Assembly (NCBI GenBank): GCA_015232575.1
Contig: JADFZL010000002.1
Coordinates: forward strand, 520,652 to 584,651
Source of the DNA: Candidatus Rifleibacteriota bacterium
GTDB taxonomy: Bacteria; Muiribacteriota; Ozemobacteria; Ozemobacterales; Ozemobacteraceae
Direction of reading: 5' to 3'
Length of the DNA stretch: 64,000 bases
Below, one piece after another: positions 44,381-53,972 of the stretch. Below the pieces are notes generated by a model that was not told the origin of the DNA, searched no databases, and was given only the letters and a program-made list of their open reading frames with translations. Made by a program: the position numbers and the translations under genes. Numbering within the stretch: the stretch's first letter is position 1; each line of letters begins with the position of its first letter.

Positions 44381-44649
44381 ATAAAACCTCCATTTCTGTT
44401 ATCATCTTTTGTCAATGTTGTCATAAATCACTACCCATGATTTTAGACCTGAGGTACAGTCATCATTATAACATTTTTTGCAAATTAAAAACGCATTTCA
44501 AATAATTCTCTGTTTTTTTCACAAATCCATAGTTCAATAATGAACGCCATTTTAAGTTAGCAATCCCGGAAATCCGCTATTCAATTTTTACAGCTCAACC
44601 TTTCGCATTTAATCCACGCGTTTGCTTTAAAAAAATACTTGTTTACAGA

Positions 44650-44720
44650 GGCCAACGATGAAGTTCACTTGCATTTTGTATGCGTAGCGTAAAAATGTCA
44701 GGTGCAATGATTTGTTATAC
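44650..44720. repeat. attC-like imperfect hairpin
   Basis: The 71-nt tract starts GGCCAAC and ends GTTATAC. Inside, TTCACTTGCATTTT pairs with AAAATGTCAGGTGCAA except for two bulged bases on one arm, the feature that distinguishes integron attC sites from plain palindromes. The outer boxes fit RYYYAAC/GTTRRRY only in their AAC/GTT parts. It lies between two accessory genes. The remaining 44381-44828 sequence holds nothing else recognisable. Confidence 0.3.
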
Positions 44721-44828
44721 ATTTTTTTCATTCTTCTTCTCAACGGTTCGAATATGGGGCGTTGGGCATTTTGAAACACCTACCTATCAAACCGAAATAT
44801 GATTAATTAAATGTAATCATATTTAGTA

Positions 44829-45974
44829 TTAGTATAATCTGCCCAGTGACCTATATTTATTGTTATGCCCTACCCATTTTTGATGTAATTGTGTAATTCT
44901 ATCAATAAAAATCACTGAGCCTTTTTCTTGCTTTTTTATTTTGTCTTTTGCATGTTCTGCCCAATAATCAGGTTTGATTTTTTGAAAATCATCTTCATTA
45001 TTTACAACATAATCAATGAAATCTTTCCTTTCAGTTTCATTGTCAAAAATAACAAAGGGAAAAACAGAACTCCTTGAATGAAAATGAGTCAACTTATTGG
45101 TCATGAATTGAAGAAAAATTCCATCAAGCTCATGCAAATCATAATAGTAAAACCAATTAATATATTCTTTTAATCTCACAATTTCAGTCTTTGGAAAAGG
45201 TAACTCAATTCTCATCTCATCGCAATACATGTATTTTAATTCAAACAATGTTGTAGAATGATATTTGAAAGTCGCAGTACCCGAATAAGATCTTTCATTT
45301 GTGAAAAAGTAACTAAAAACTTCAGAAAATTCATGTACTTCAGAAAATTCAATTCTAAATTCTGGAAAATCCAAGTGATACGAATATGGTTTATTACCAA
45401 TATCCTTAAACCAATCTTGCGGTTGAAGCAACAAGATTTTCATACGCTCCAAAGGCGATAAATCCAATCTGAATCTTTGTCGCCACATTTTTTCAATTAT
45501 TCCAACATCAGCCGACTTATCCATCGGAGTATTTGTGTCATTAGTTCTTGAATAAATAAAGTTTGCTCTGACATTTTTGTCTTTATCCCGATAATCCTCA
45601 GTCAAGTAGTATGGTTTTAATGGATTGTCAAAAATTTCTAATACATCTATCTCTGTATCACTTATTTTAATTGTATGAAGTTCTATTTCAGGTCTACAAT
45701 GACCAGAAAAAGATTTTGCTCTTAAAAAGTCAATATACCCAACTTGTGACTTCCTATTCACTTGCCCTTCTGTCAACCCAATCAGTTCAGTTCCTTCTTT
45801 TGGGTCAGAAACTCCAAAAATTAGGTATCTATTCCCTCTATGCAAACTATTAGATAAGCATATAATGTCGTGCAATAGTGAAGCTTTGTTATCATGAGGC
45901 TCTCGCTTGAAATCCCAGTATGGTCCTTCTCGCTGACTGAGAATTAGGTCATATATGGTTTTCGCAAGGTCCAT
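44829..45974 (-). CDS. AlbA_2/Schlafen-like DNA-binding-domain protein
   Basis: The protein has 381 aa from the ATG at 45974, which follows GGAGGAGGA directly. The N-terminal domain (about 1-150) is AlbA_2/Schlafen-like: the YWDFKREPHDNKASLLHDII acidic-basic core, ISLSN-like CLSNSLHRGNRYLIFGV, then GLTEGQVNRK and EIELHTIKI. This domain binds nucleic acid and in some proteins acts as a nuclease; DFK and the following Glu could be catalytic. The C-terminal 220 residues are unassigned. It is an isolated accessory gene, with GTTGGGC 12 nt before its start on the coding strand, as at the head of an integron cassette. Confidence 0.7.
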   Translation of the reverse strand: MDLAKTIYDLILSQREGPYWDFKREPHDNKASLLHDIICLSNSLHRGNRYLIFGVSDPKEGTELIGLTEGQVNRKSQVGYIDFLRAKSFSGHCRPEIELHTIKISDTEIDVLEIFDNPLKPYYLTEDYRDKDKNVRANFIYSRTNDTNTPMDKSADVGIIEKMWRQRFRLDLSPLERMKILLLQPQDWFKDIGNKPYSYHLDFPEFRIEFSEVHEFSEVFSYFFTNERSYSGTATFKYHSTTLFELKYMYCDEMRIELPFPKTEIVRLKEYINWFYYYDLHELDGIFLQFMTNKLTHFHSRSSVFPFVIFDNETERKDFIDYVVNNEDDFQKIKPDYWAEHAKDKIKKQEKGSVIFIDRITQLHQKWVGHNNKYRSLGRLY

Positions 45975-45986
45975 TCCTCCTCCTCT

Positions 45987-46038
45987 GCCCAACAAGCAAT
46001 TATATAGCCCCTTGATAGTATCATTGTTATGAGTTGGT
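45987..46038. repeat. Second attC-like site candidate
   Basis: GCCCAAC (45987-45993) fits the RYYYAAC box exactly. AAGCAATTATA then pairs with TATCATTGTT apart from a bulged G and one mismatch, and GTTGG follows at about 46032. Box spacing is asymmetric, so the assignment is weak. Confidence 0.25.
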
Positions 46039-46295
46039 TTACAATAGAAATCAGTTTGAAGAATGATTTTCTAACTTGATAATATTCTTGCTGGTGTTAA
46101 TAATATGTTTATGAATAACGCACTGGCTTCAGCGGGTCATTGAGTGTTTTGCTGTGATGGTATTGGGGCGATTTTTGGACCCTGTAGCAAATTAGCCGAA
46201 ATAATTTAGCTGTTAAATAATTCGGGGCAAGTACTTGGTGTTTTGCTGTCATTTCCACATTAACCATCGGCTCTTTTCATACAGTGTCGATTAAA
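46039..46295. other. Intergenic region downstream of the efflux operon
   Basis: It contains AATAATTCGGGG (about 46217) and the first bases of the GTCATTTCGACC repeat (46247-46256), then TTTTCATACAGTGTC as near 6218. It appears to be a scrambled repeat relic. No gene is supported. Confidence 0.45.
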
Positions 46296-48143
46296 CTATT
46301 TATCACCAACTTGAAGATTTCTTCGTTGTGCAAGACTTCCATCTGCGTGGAAAAGAGCTGTAATTGCTCCGATGTAGGCAATTCTGGCTTTGGTTTGAGA
46401 GATTTTTGATGCTGCGGAGTCGCGTTGTGCCTGTGCAACCTGAAAGGAAGTTGATTTGCCCAGATTGAATTTTACTGTTTCAACACGCAGTTTCTCATTC
46501 TGCTTTTCGACGGTTTTTGCGGTGGCTTGAATTTGCTGCCATGCGCGTTTAGCTTCGATATATGCAACAAGAGTCTCTTCCTGAACCAGTCTTTTCAGAT
46601 TAGCCAGGGCTTCTTTTCTCTGCTGGAAAGTGTATGTTGCGCTTCTATGCAGGCTTTTTGTTTCGCGTCTTTCAAGAGGAAGCTCATACTGAAGTCCGGC
46701 AACAAGGTCATATCCTTTTTGTCCAAAGTTTGAAATACTTTCTCCTGATTCCGGACCAAAACCAGATTTTCCAAGTGTTGCAAAGAAATCGAGTTTTGGA
46801 AGGAAACCATTTTTGGTTGCCACAAGTTCAAGAGCTCCGCGTTGAAGCAGTAGATCAGATTCTTTTATTTCCGGACGGTTGATAATAGCCGATTTCAAAA
46901 ATTCAACCGGTGTTTCAGGCAAATTTTCAGACAATTCCGGAGTATCTGTCAGCTCAATGCGGACATCCCAGAAATTTGAGGAATCAGGGTTAATAACTCT
47001 CAGAAATGAAATAAGTGCTATCTCAAGACGGCTTTGGGCATCAATTACGGCTTCTTCGCGCAATGCGAGTTCTGCTTCGGCTGCGGCAAGTTCTGATTCC
47101 GGAATGCTTCCGAGGGCGATTTTATGATTTGTTTCCTGCAATTGCCTTATAGCAAGGTGTTTTGATTCTATGACGATTGACAATTCTTCTCTTGCTAATA
47201 CCACACCCCAATATTTCTTTTCCACGTCTTCGATCAGTGACAATATAAATGCGTTCAACTCGTGTTCAGAAATTCTTTCGTCAAGTTTCGCCTGTTTCAG
47301 CGATACCAGATTTACTTCTTTACCGGATCCCTGCCTTAGAGGCTTAATGAGTTCGACTCCCAGCCTGCTTGTATAAAGATTCGGGGCGCGTGCTGACCTG
47401 TTGCGGATTACGGAAAGATCGATGTTTGCCTCTGTCCCGGAAAATGATTTCTTTTTCCAGAGCGCTGATCCGTCAAATCTGTTTACGACGTTATCTCCAA
47501 GTGCACCAGTCTGGTAAATCTGTTTTCCAAGACGATCGGAGTTTGAAAGCGAAAAAGATACAGATGGGTCAAACTTTGCGAGGTTTTTATCAATCTCTGC
47601 TGATTTCTTTAACGGCTCAAGTTTTCTTACTTTTAAATCGCTGTTTCTTTTGAGAGACATTATAATTGCATCTGAAAGAGATAGCGGGAATGTTTTAATG
47701 TTATTCTGTGCTGAATCTCCGATAATGTGACAAACATCAAAAATTGATGATGACGCATTTTCAAATACGGCGCATGTTTCAGAGGCAGATGAAGTTGTAT
47801 CAGAAAATTCATCGCTTGCCGGGGAAATTGTATATGCCTGGGATGACAGATTTTCAGAAATGTTAATCGGCATGGACATTAAAGAAAGCAGTGTAGGAGT
47901 GAAAGATGCCATCCAGATTGATAATGACGCGGGTCTGTATTCAAAAGGATTTGGTTCTATGGCTTCAGCAGTTTCCAGCGAGTATTTCAGTTTGTATGAA
48001 TCACTTCCAGTGTTTTCTGAATCTGACGACAGATCAGAAGGCGATTCTGCATAGATTGAATTTAATGAAAACACTTCTGTTATAAATAAAAGAGCGACTA
48101 ATACTATTGCAGACTTGTATCGAAATGATGAATTGATTCTCAT
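46296..48143 (-). CDS. TolC-family outer-membrane efflux channel
   Basis: The protein has 615 aa from the ATG at 48143, which overlaps the RND gene's stop (ATGA) and follows CAGGAGAG; the longer frame is rejected. A signal peptide is followed by an acidic Ser-rich stretch (to about 125) not usual for the family. Two OEP repeats follow: DAIIMSLKRNSDLKVRKLE to LSLIEDVEKKYWGVVLAREEL, and FLKSAIINRPEIKESDLLLQRG to TVKFNLGKSTSFQVAQAQRD. A trimeric channel across the outer membrane would receive substrate from the RND-adaptor pair encoded upstream. Confidence 0.88.
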   Translation of the reverse strand: MRINSSFRYKSAIVLVALLFITEVFSLNSIYAESPSDLSSDSENTGSDSYKLKYSLETAEAIEPNPFEYRPASLSIWMASFTPTLLSLMSMPINISENLSSQAYTISPASDEFSDTTSSASETCAVFENASSSIFDVCHIIGDSAQNNIKTFPLSLSDAIIMSLKRNSDLKVRKLEPLKKSAEIDKNLAKFDPSVSFSLSNSDRLGKQIYQTGALGDNVVNRFDGSALWKKKSFSGTEANIDLSVIRNRSARAPNLYTSRLGVELIKPLRQGSGKEVNLVSLKQAKLDERISEHELNAFILSLIEDVEKKYWGVVLAREELSIVIESKHLAIRQLQETNHKIALGSIPESELAAAEAELALREEAVIDAQSRLEIALISFLRVINPDSSNFWDVRIELTDTPELSENLPETPVEFLKSAIINRPEIKESDLLLQRGALELVATKNGFLPKLDFFATLGKSGFGPESGESISNFGQKGYDLVAGLQYELPLERRETKSLHRSATYTFQQRKEALANLKRLVQEETLVAYIEAKRAWQQIQATAKTVEKQNEKLRVETVKFNLGKSTSFQVAQAQRDSAASKISQTKARIAYIGAITALFHADGSLAQRRNLQVGDK

Positions 48144-51100
48144 GATAAACTCTCCTGGTGTTTTTCGGGGTTTGCCGATACCCAAAATTCCTCAAAAACG
48201 GCGTAGACTGCGGGAATAATCAGTAGAGAAATGAATGTTGCACAGACTAAGCCTCCGATTACAACGCGTGCCATCGGTGCCTGAACTTCTCCGCCTTCGC
48301 CGAGACCGAATGCCAGAGGCACAAGGCCGAGAATAGTTGTCAGCGCTGTCATCAATACCGGTCTGAAACGGTCTCTTCCTGCTTCGTAAAGAGATGGAAT
48401 CAGTGCCATTCCTTTTTCGCGATAGAGAAAATTTGCGTGGTCAACGAGAAGAATTGAGTTGTTTACAACAATTCCGGCAAGCATGATGCACCCGATGAAA
48501 GATTGAACATTGAAAGTTGTTTTCCAGAGAACAAGTGCAAGAATTACTCCGATTGCTGAAAGCGGCACTGTGAACATGACTATGACTGGATCACGCAGAG
48601 ATTCATATTGTACTGCCATAACCATGTAAACAAGAATAATTGCAAGAATGAAGCTGAAAAGAAGTTCTCTGAAAGATTTCTGCTGCTCTTCGTAGTCACC
48701 GGCAAGGCTGATGCTGAAACCATCAGGTATCGGCAGAGTTTTTATCTTTGCCTGAACTTCATTCAGAACTTCCCCGAGAATCCTTTCGCCCGGATCAGCG
48801 GTAACATTTACAATTCGTCCCTGGTCAAGACGTTCAACAAGCATTGGACCTTCTCTTGATACCACTGATGCCAGATTTCTTATTGCAACAGGCTTATTAT
48901 CAGTGTTCATGATTGTTAAATCCATAATTTGTTCAAGATTCAGTTTTTCGGGATCTTTTGCCTTCACGAGAATGCGATATTCATCGCCGCCTTCACGGAA
49001 ATTTCCGCCAGTGGTTCCGGAAAGAAGTGTTTCAAGGAATGCTGCCACTTTTGAAACGGTAACGTTCTGGTCAGATGCACGTTTTCGGTCAATTGAAATG
49101 AGTCTTTCCGGGACTCCAGTTTCTCTGCTGAGCCTTACATCAGAGATTCCATCAATTGACAAAAGAATTTCTTCAAGTTTTTTTGCCAGTCCATCTGCTA
49201 TATCGAAGTTGTGTCCGCGAATTTGTATCTGCACTTTATCTGTGCTTGATGCACCCATTCGGAAAATGAAGAGTCCCTGTCCTTCACGGGTTCTGATTTT
49301 TACACCGGCCACTTTTGCCAATTGTGAACGAAGATCGGCAGCAATTTTAGCACTGCTTCGCTTCCTGAATTGTTTAGAGACGAGAGGAATTCGGAATTCT
49401 GCGCGGTTGACACCATGGCCACCGCCACCTCCGCCGCCACCGCCGCCGACATTTGAGATAATACTTTCATGTTCAGGAACATATTTCCGAATCTCTTTTT
49501 CCAGCTCAAGAATTTTTTCTTCAACAAGACTTAATCTTGATCCGACTTCGAGTTCAGCTGTAACACGAACTTCTCCTTCATCTGCTGAAGGCATAAATTC
49601 TGTCTGAATGTTTGATGCAATGGCAACTGTGAATGCGAGAAGTGCAAAAACAGCAAAAAGTGACATTTTTTTCCATTTTAGTACTAGAGAAAGTAGCTCG
49701 AGATACCTTGATAAAAAGAAATTAATAATTCTGGAAGTTATTGCTGAAAAAGAAAAGAGTGAATTTGAAGCTTTTATTGTATCTTTCTTTTTCAGTAGTT
49801 GCGAAGCCATCATTGGTACAAGTGTTGCAGCGACAAACAGAGAACACATAAGTGAAAAGCTGACAATATATGAGAGCTGCTTGAACATTAATCCTGTCAT
49901 GCCCTGAACAAAAAGCAGAGGCAGGAAAATGGCAACAGTTGTAAGTGTACTTGCAAGAATAGGGGCGAATACCTCATCGCTTCCTGATATTGATGCTTCC
50001 GTAACCCCTTCACCCAGTTCAATGCGTCGAAATATGTTTTCCAGAACGACAATTGAGTTGTCGACAAGCATTCCGATTCCAAGTGCTACTCCGCCAAGTG
50101 ACATGATATTCAATGTGAAATCATAGTAGTACATCAGAGCGAATGTTGCTACAATGGAAATGGGAATCGAGAGACTTATTATTATCGTGCTTCTCAGGTC
50201 TGCAAGGAAAAACATTAGAATAATTATTGCAAGAAGTCCGCCGGTGACAGCAGACGAGCTGACATTTGAAATGGATTCCTTGATATATTTCGATGAATTT
50301 ACTATTGTTGAAATCTTTACCTGCGGGATATCTTTATTAATTTTACTGATTTCTTCGAGAATTGCGTCTGCAATTTCGACGGTATTTTTTCCGGATTGTT
50401 TATTGACAGAGAGCCGCATTCCGGGTTTCCCATTGACTCTTACGATCTGTCTTACTTTTTCCCATCGATCAGCTACATCAGCAACTTCGCCAAGTCTAAT
50501 AAATGTGCGGTTAGATTCGCGAATAACAATGTCTTTAATCTGATCAATCTTGTAAAAGTCACCGGGTGTTCTGACAATGTATTCATAGTTTCCTGCTTCG
50601 ATAATTCCAGCCGGGCGGCTCAAGTTCTCTTGTTTAAGCTTTGCAACGACCTGATCCGGGGAAATTTTAAGTGCTTTCAGGCGTTCTATGTTAAGGTTAA
50701 CGTGAATTTCGCGTTTCTGTCCACCCATTATGTCAACCGAGGCTACTCCAGGTATTCTTTCAAGTCTGAATTTTACCTGATCTTCGATGACCTTCAGCAT
50801 TTGTACCGGGTCCAGCTCGCTTGCTGCGCCAAGTACAAGAATGGGAAAGTTTGCGAGATCAAATTTTCGCAGGATTGGTCTGTCAACTCCGTCGGGCAAC
50901 TTGGAAAGTATTCTGTCGAGGCGGTCTCTTATATCGTTTGCTGCAGCGTCCAGATCGGTTCCCCATGTGAATGTTACTTTAACCTGGCATCGTCCTTCTG
51001 TCGAACTTGATGAGACTTCTTCTACACCTGGAACAGCGCTGAGAGCTTGCTCTATTGGCCTTGTAAGAAGAGTTTCGACTTCAACCGGGCTGGCATTTTC

Positions 51101-51253
51101 ATACGTGGCTGAAATAGAAATGGTTGGATATGTAATATCTGGCATCAGATCTATTGGAAGATGCGTCAATGAAACAATTCCGAATAGAATAATGACGCAT
51201 GTAATCATTGTAATTCCAATGGGTCTACGTACGGAAAATTCTGACAGAGTCAT
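48140..51253 (-). CDS. RND-family inner-membrane efflux transporter (AcrB/MdtB type)
   Basis: The protein has 1037 aa from the ATG at 51253, where [13 protein letters not shown] is the normal family start; a TTG at 51262 overlaps the adaptor's stop. It has the 12-helix AcrB layout, with the first helix at 10-30, [12 protein letters not shown] after it, [20 protein letters not shown] in TM4 (Asp proton-relay region), and the second half [16 protein letters not shown]. The periplasmic domain contains ten consecutive glycines at 49411-49440, before HGVNRAEF. It is a proton-driven exporter; substrate class (drugs or hydrophobic compounds) is inferred from family. The middle gene of a three-gene operon. 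Confidence 0.93.
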   Translation of the reverse strand: MTLSEFSVRRPIGITMITCVIILFGIVSLTHLPIDLMPDITYPTISISATYENASPVEVETLLTRPIEQALSAVPGVEEVSSSSTEGRCQVKVTFTWGTDLDAAANDIRDRLDRILSKLPDGVDRPILRKFDLANFPILVLGAASELDPVQMLKVIEDQVKFRLERIPGVASVDIMGGQKREIHVNLNIERLKALKISPDQVVAKLKQENLSRPAGIIEAGNYEYIVRTPGDFYKIDQIKDIVIRESNRTFIRLGEVADVADRWEKVRQIVRVNGKPGMRLSVNKQSGKNTVEIADAILEEISKINKDIPQVKISTIVNSSKYIKESISNVSSSAVTGGLLAIIILMFFLADLRSTIIISLSIPISIVATFALMYYYDFTLNIMSLGGVALGIGMLVDNSIVVLENIFRRIELGEGVTEASISGSDEVFAPILASTLTTVAIFLPLLFVQGMTGLMFKQLSYIVSFSLMCSLFVAATLVPMMASQLLKKKDTIKASNSLFSFSAITSRIINFFLSRYLELLSLVLKWKKMSLFAVFALLAFTVAIASNIQTEFMPSADEGEVRVTAELEVGSRLSLVEEKILELEKEIRKYVPEHESIISNVGGGGGGGGGGHGVNRAEFRIPLVSKQFRKRSSAKIAADLRSQLAKVAGVKIRTREGQGLFIFRMGASSTDKVQIQIRGHNFDIADGLAKKLEEILLSIDGISDVRLSRETGVPERLISIDRKRASDQNVTVSKVAAFLETLLSGTTGGNFREGGDEYRILVKAKDPEKLNLEQIMDLTIMNTDNKPVAIRNLASVVSREGPMLVERLDQGRIVNVTADPGERILGEVLNEVQAKIKTLPIPDGFSISLAGDYEEQQKSFRELLFSFILAIILVYMVMAVQYESLRDPVIVMFTVPLSAIGVILALVLWKTTFNVQSFIGCIMLAGIVVNNSILLVDHANFLYREKGMALIPSLYEAGRDRFRPVLMTALTTILGLVPLAFGLGEGGEVQAPMARVVIGGLVCATFISLLIIPAVYAVFEEFWVSANPEKHQESLS

Positions 51254-51258
51254 TGGAA

Positions 51259-52524
51259 TCAACCCGCCTTTCTGGATTTTGATTTCGCTTGATCTGTTTC
51301 TTTTTCAATTTCTTTTTCAGATTTGGTTTCATCAGGTTTGCCGCCATTTTTCTCATCGCCATTGAGCTTCATTCCTTCTGCATAAATCAGTGAATTATCC
51401 TGAAGAAGGTGATGTCCGAGTGTTACAACTTTTCCTGATATTGCAGGAGAAGCAATTTCTACCATGTCTTCCTGCAGAATTCCAAGCTCTACTGGTACAA
51501 ACTTTGCCATGCCCTTTTCAAGATCTGCCAGAAAAATTCCCTGTCGCTCGTTGCGTCTTGCGACAGATGACATCGGAATTCTTATAACATTTGATCTGGT
51601 TTTGTAGCCGAGGTGCACTGCGACAAACATTCCAGGTTTCAATAGATAGTCAGGATTTGCAACTTCAATTTCAACACGCGCCTGACGCGTTGATGAATCA
51701 AGAAATGGCGAAATTCTGGCTACTGTACCAGAGAAAACATTTGTCTCCAGGGATTTTACACTTACATTAGCTTTTTGTCCAATTTTCAATCGGAAATAGT
51801 CGCGTTCAACTACGTCAATTGCGACGATGATCGGATCAATGTCTATAACGGAAATAATCGGAGTATTTGCAGAAAGCATGGCGCCTTCATCCTGAAATCG
51901 TTCGCCGACAATACGTTTGTCTGATCCGCTGCTCCAGATTGCCTCAATCTTTGAATAAGATAGCCTGATTTTAGCCGCTTTGACGACCGCTTCTTTCTGA
52001 TTTACCTGTGCGATGTTAACCTGATAGCGTGCCTGCATAGTTTTGTAATGGGCATTTGCGGTTTCGACATCAGCCTGGGAAGAAACTTTTTGCTGTCGCA
52101 TTGCCTGAACACGCTCAAGTTCACGTTTTGAAATATCAAGCTGGGCCTCGCTTTCGCTTAACGAAGCTTTTGAAATGGCCAGTTCTGCTTCGCTCTGAAT
52201 TTGTGCCTGCACAAGTTCGTCGTCTTCTATTTCAGCTACTACTGTGCCTTTGGTGATGACCTGTCCGGCCTCGCAGTGCAGTTTTTTCAGACGTCCGGAG
52301 ATCTTTGGTGCAACAACAAATTTACTTTTTGGAAGAATTGTTCCGTTGAAATTTCCTTCATCTGAAATTTCTCCAGTTTCGATTGGAGAAACTTCCACTG
52401 CGATTCTATTTTCAGCGTTACGCTTTCCTTTTGCTTTTTCAGGGGGCTTAATGACCTGAAGTGTAGAGTAAACAATTGCGGCAACTATAGCGGCACAACA
52501 CAAATAAAAGAATAGTCGTTTCAT
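51259..52524 (-). CDS. Periplasmic adaptor (membrane-fusion) protein of RND pump
   Basis: The protein has 421 aa. An N-terminal membrane helix (4-22) anchors it. The lipoyl half-motifs are KISGRLKKLHCEAGQVITKG and VVAEIEDDELV; the alpha-helical hairpin spans about 105-190; beta-barrel and membrane-proximal domains follow (TARISPFLDSSTRQARVEIE-like text, KPGMFVAVHLG). A charged Lys/Glu tail (about 385-421) is extra. It links the RND pump to the TolC-type channel. It is the first gene of the operon, and the next gene begins 5 nt after its stop. Confidence 0.9.
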   Translation of the reverse strand: MKRLFFYLCCAAIVAAIVYSTLQVIKPPEKAKGKRNAENRIAVEVSPIETGEISDEGNFNGTILPKSKFVVAPKISGRLKKLHCEAGQVITKGTVVAEIEDDELVQAQIQSEAELAISKASLSESEAQLDISKRELERVQAMRQQKVSSQADVETANAHYKTMQARYQVNIAQVNQKEAVVKAAKIRLSYSKIEAIWSSGSDKRIVGERFQDEGAMLSANTPIISVIDIDPIIVAIDVVERDYFRLKIGQKANVSVKSLETNVFSGTVARISPFLDSSTRQARVEIEVANPDYLLKPGMFVAVHLGYKTRSNVIRIPMSSVARRNERQGIFLADLEKGMAKFVPVELGILQEDMVEIASPAISGKVVTLGHHLLQDNSLIYAEGMKLNGDEKNGGKPDETKSEKEIEKETDQAKSKSRKAG

Positions 52525-52783
52525 TAATGATCCCTTTCCAGATAAGAACGCAAAAGCCTAGTTGTTCAAATTAAAAATAATAGTACCTGAACACTGAAAA
52601 ATAGTCCATACAATTCGGCGAAATTATACTTCAATGATAATAAGAATGCAATATCAACTGAATTATTTTCAGCCGCTTTACACTTATTTACAATTTGTAA
52701 GTTTAGAATCATGGCAATTCCTGTTCGTTGATATTTGCAGTGCTTAGATTTTACTTCGCGAAAACTCTATGCAAAAATTCTGC
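52525..52783. other. Divergent intergenic region upstream of the efflux operon
   Basis: AT-rich DNA between the adaptor gene (minus) and the exported protein gene (plus). It presumably holds the efflux-operon promoter, but no clear operator palindrome is visible and no regulator gene is adjacent. Confidence 0.4.
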
Positions 52784-52812
52784 TTGAATTTACTGCTTGT
52801 TTCGCGTATTTT
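52784..52812 (+). promoter_or_regulatory. Candidate sigma-70 promoter for the 52845 gene
   Basis: TTGAAT (52784-52789) and TATTTT (52807-52812) are 17 nt apart, each 4 of 6 to consensus, 32 nt before the ATG. Confidence 0.35.
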
Positions 52813-52844
52813 ATCTATCAATCATAAGAGTGGAGGAAATATTG

Positions 52845-53960
52845 ATGAGATTGTATATTATTGTTGCATTGTTCGCTTTTTCCAGTTGTTTTATGCCGGT
52901 TTGCGGGGCAGACCTTTCGGTTTTGACTCCTGAAGATTCTTCGGTTGTTGTCAACTTTAAAGTTGGAAAGATATTCGGTTACGAGCTTTTGAAAAAAGAG
53001 TTGTTCAGAACTGCTGTGACTCAGCTTACAGAAGATAAGCGCGGGCCGGTTGTTTTCGGAGCTTTATTTGTCATGGATGTGCTTAAGCAGTTGGACGAAG
53101 TCTCTGTATTTATTCTTGGCAAAGAGCTGAACATTTCTAAGAAACCTGATTTTGGTGTTTTGTTGAGGACTACTGCAAATTTTTCAAAACATCTTGATGA
53201 AATAAGAGCTTTTCAAAAAGAATTCTCAGCTTCTGTTCTTGGAAAATTTGAAGGAATGGATTGCCTTAGCGAAGAACCTGGAAGAAAAGAATTACTGCTT
53301 GTAGTGGATGAAAACACTCTTTTCTTTGGAACTTCTTCTGCTGCGCGTTCACTTGCTGCCGTAAAAAATGCTTCTTCAACAGTCAAACCTGATACAAAGA
53401 TTCAGGGATTACTCAAGAAGGCAGATACAGGAGCTCTGATATGGGGCGTTGGACAGCTTCCGGCAGAAGTTTGTCAGATGGCTGCCTCTACACCACAGAC
53501 TGCTCCTCTTGCTTCAATTACAGCATTATTCATGTCGGTAAATTTTCAGGAAGACATTGCGTTGTCGGCAGCAGCAGAAGTTTCGGGAAAAGAATGCCTC
53601 GAAAGCGTTTCCGTTTCCCTGAACGGATTTCTCGCCCTTTCAAAGCTTACCGCAGGTGGTTTTACAGACGTTATTGAAATTTTAAATACTGCAAAGATAG
53701 AATCACTTGATTCTGCAGTAAAAGTTTCAGTGAAACTTCCTATTAAAAACATTGAAGGACTGCTGAAAATGATGGCAAAAAAGGCAGAGAAAAACTTTGA
53801 TGCTGAAAAAAATCATTATGAAAAGTCTGCTGAAGGCGACGAGCCAGACAAAGATGAAAAACAGAACGATGAAAAATCGAAAGATGAGAAACCAAAAGTT
53901 GATTCCGAAGAAGATCCAAACAGCGACGTTGAAATCGACGAAGACAACGAGGAAGATTAA
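52845..53960 (+). CDS. Exported protein with acidic C-terminal tail, unknown function
   Basis: The protein has 371 aa from the ATG at 52845, which follows GGAGG by 8 nt; upstream in-frame starts lack a site. A signal peptide ends near VCGA. The mature part begins DLSVLTPEDSSVVVNFKVG and has alternating strands and helices reminiscent of DUF3352-like exported proteins (VFGALFVMDVLKQLDEVSVF, then a GKFEGMDCL strand and a VDENTLFFGTSSAA turn), an impression only. The last 45 residues are Asp/Glu/Lys-rich and probably disordered. It is 12 nt upstream of nnr, so the two are likely cotranscribed. Confidence 0.6.
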   Translation: MRLYIIVALFAFSSCFMPVCGADLSVLTPEDSSVVVNFKVGKIFGYELLKKELFRTAVTQLTEDKRGPVVFGALFVMDVLKQLDEVSVFILGKELNISKKPDFGVLLRTTANFSKHLDEIRAFQKEFSASVLGKFEGMDCLSEEPGRKELLLVVDENTLFFGTSSAARSLAAVKNASSTVKPDTKIQGLLKKADTGALIWGVGQLPAEVCQMAASTPQTAPLASITALFMSVNFQEDIALSAAAEVSGKECLESVSVSLNGFLALSKLTAGGFTDVIEILNTAKIESLDSAVKVSVKLPIKNIEGLLKMMAKKAEKNFDAEKNHYEKSAEGDEPDKDEKQNDEKSKDEKPKVDSEEDPNSDVEIDEDNEED

Positions 53961-53972
53961 GGGAGATACTTA

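Noticed and set aside
43402..46295. CRISPR array
   Set aside because: The repeated tracts are few, far apart and interrupted by genes; no regular repeat-spacer pattern exists anywhere in the window.
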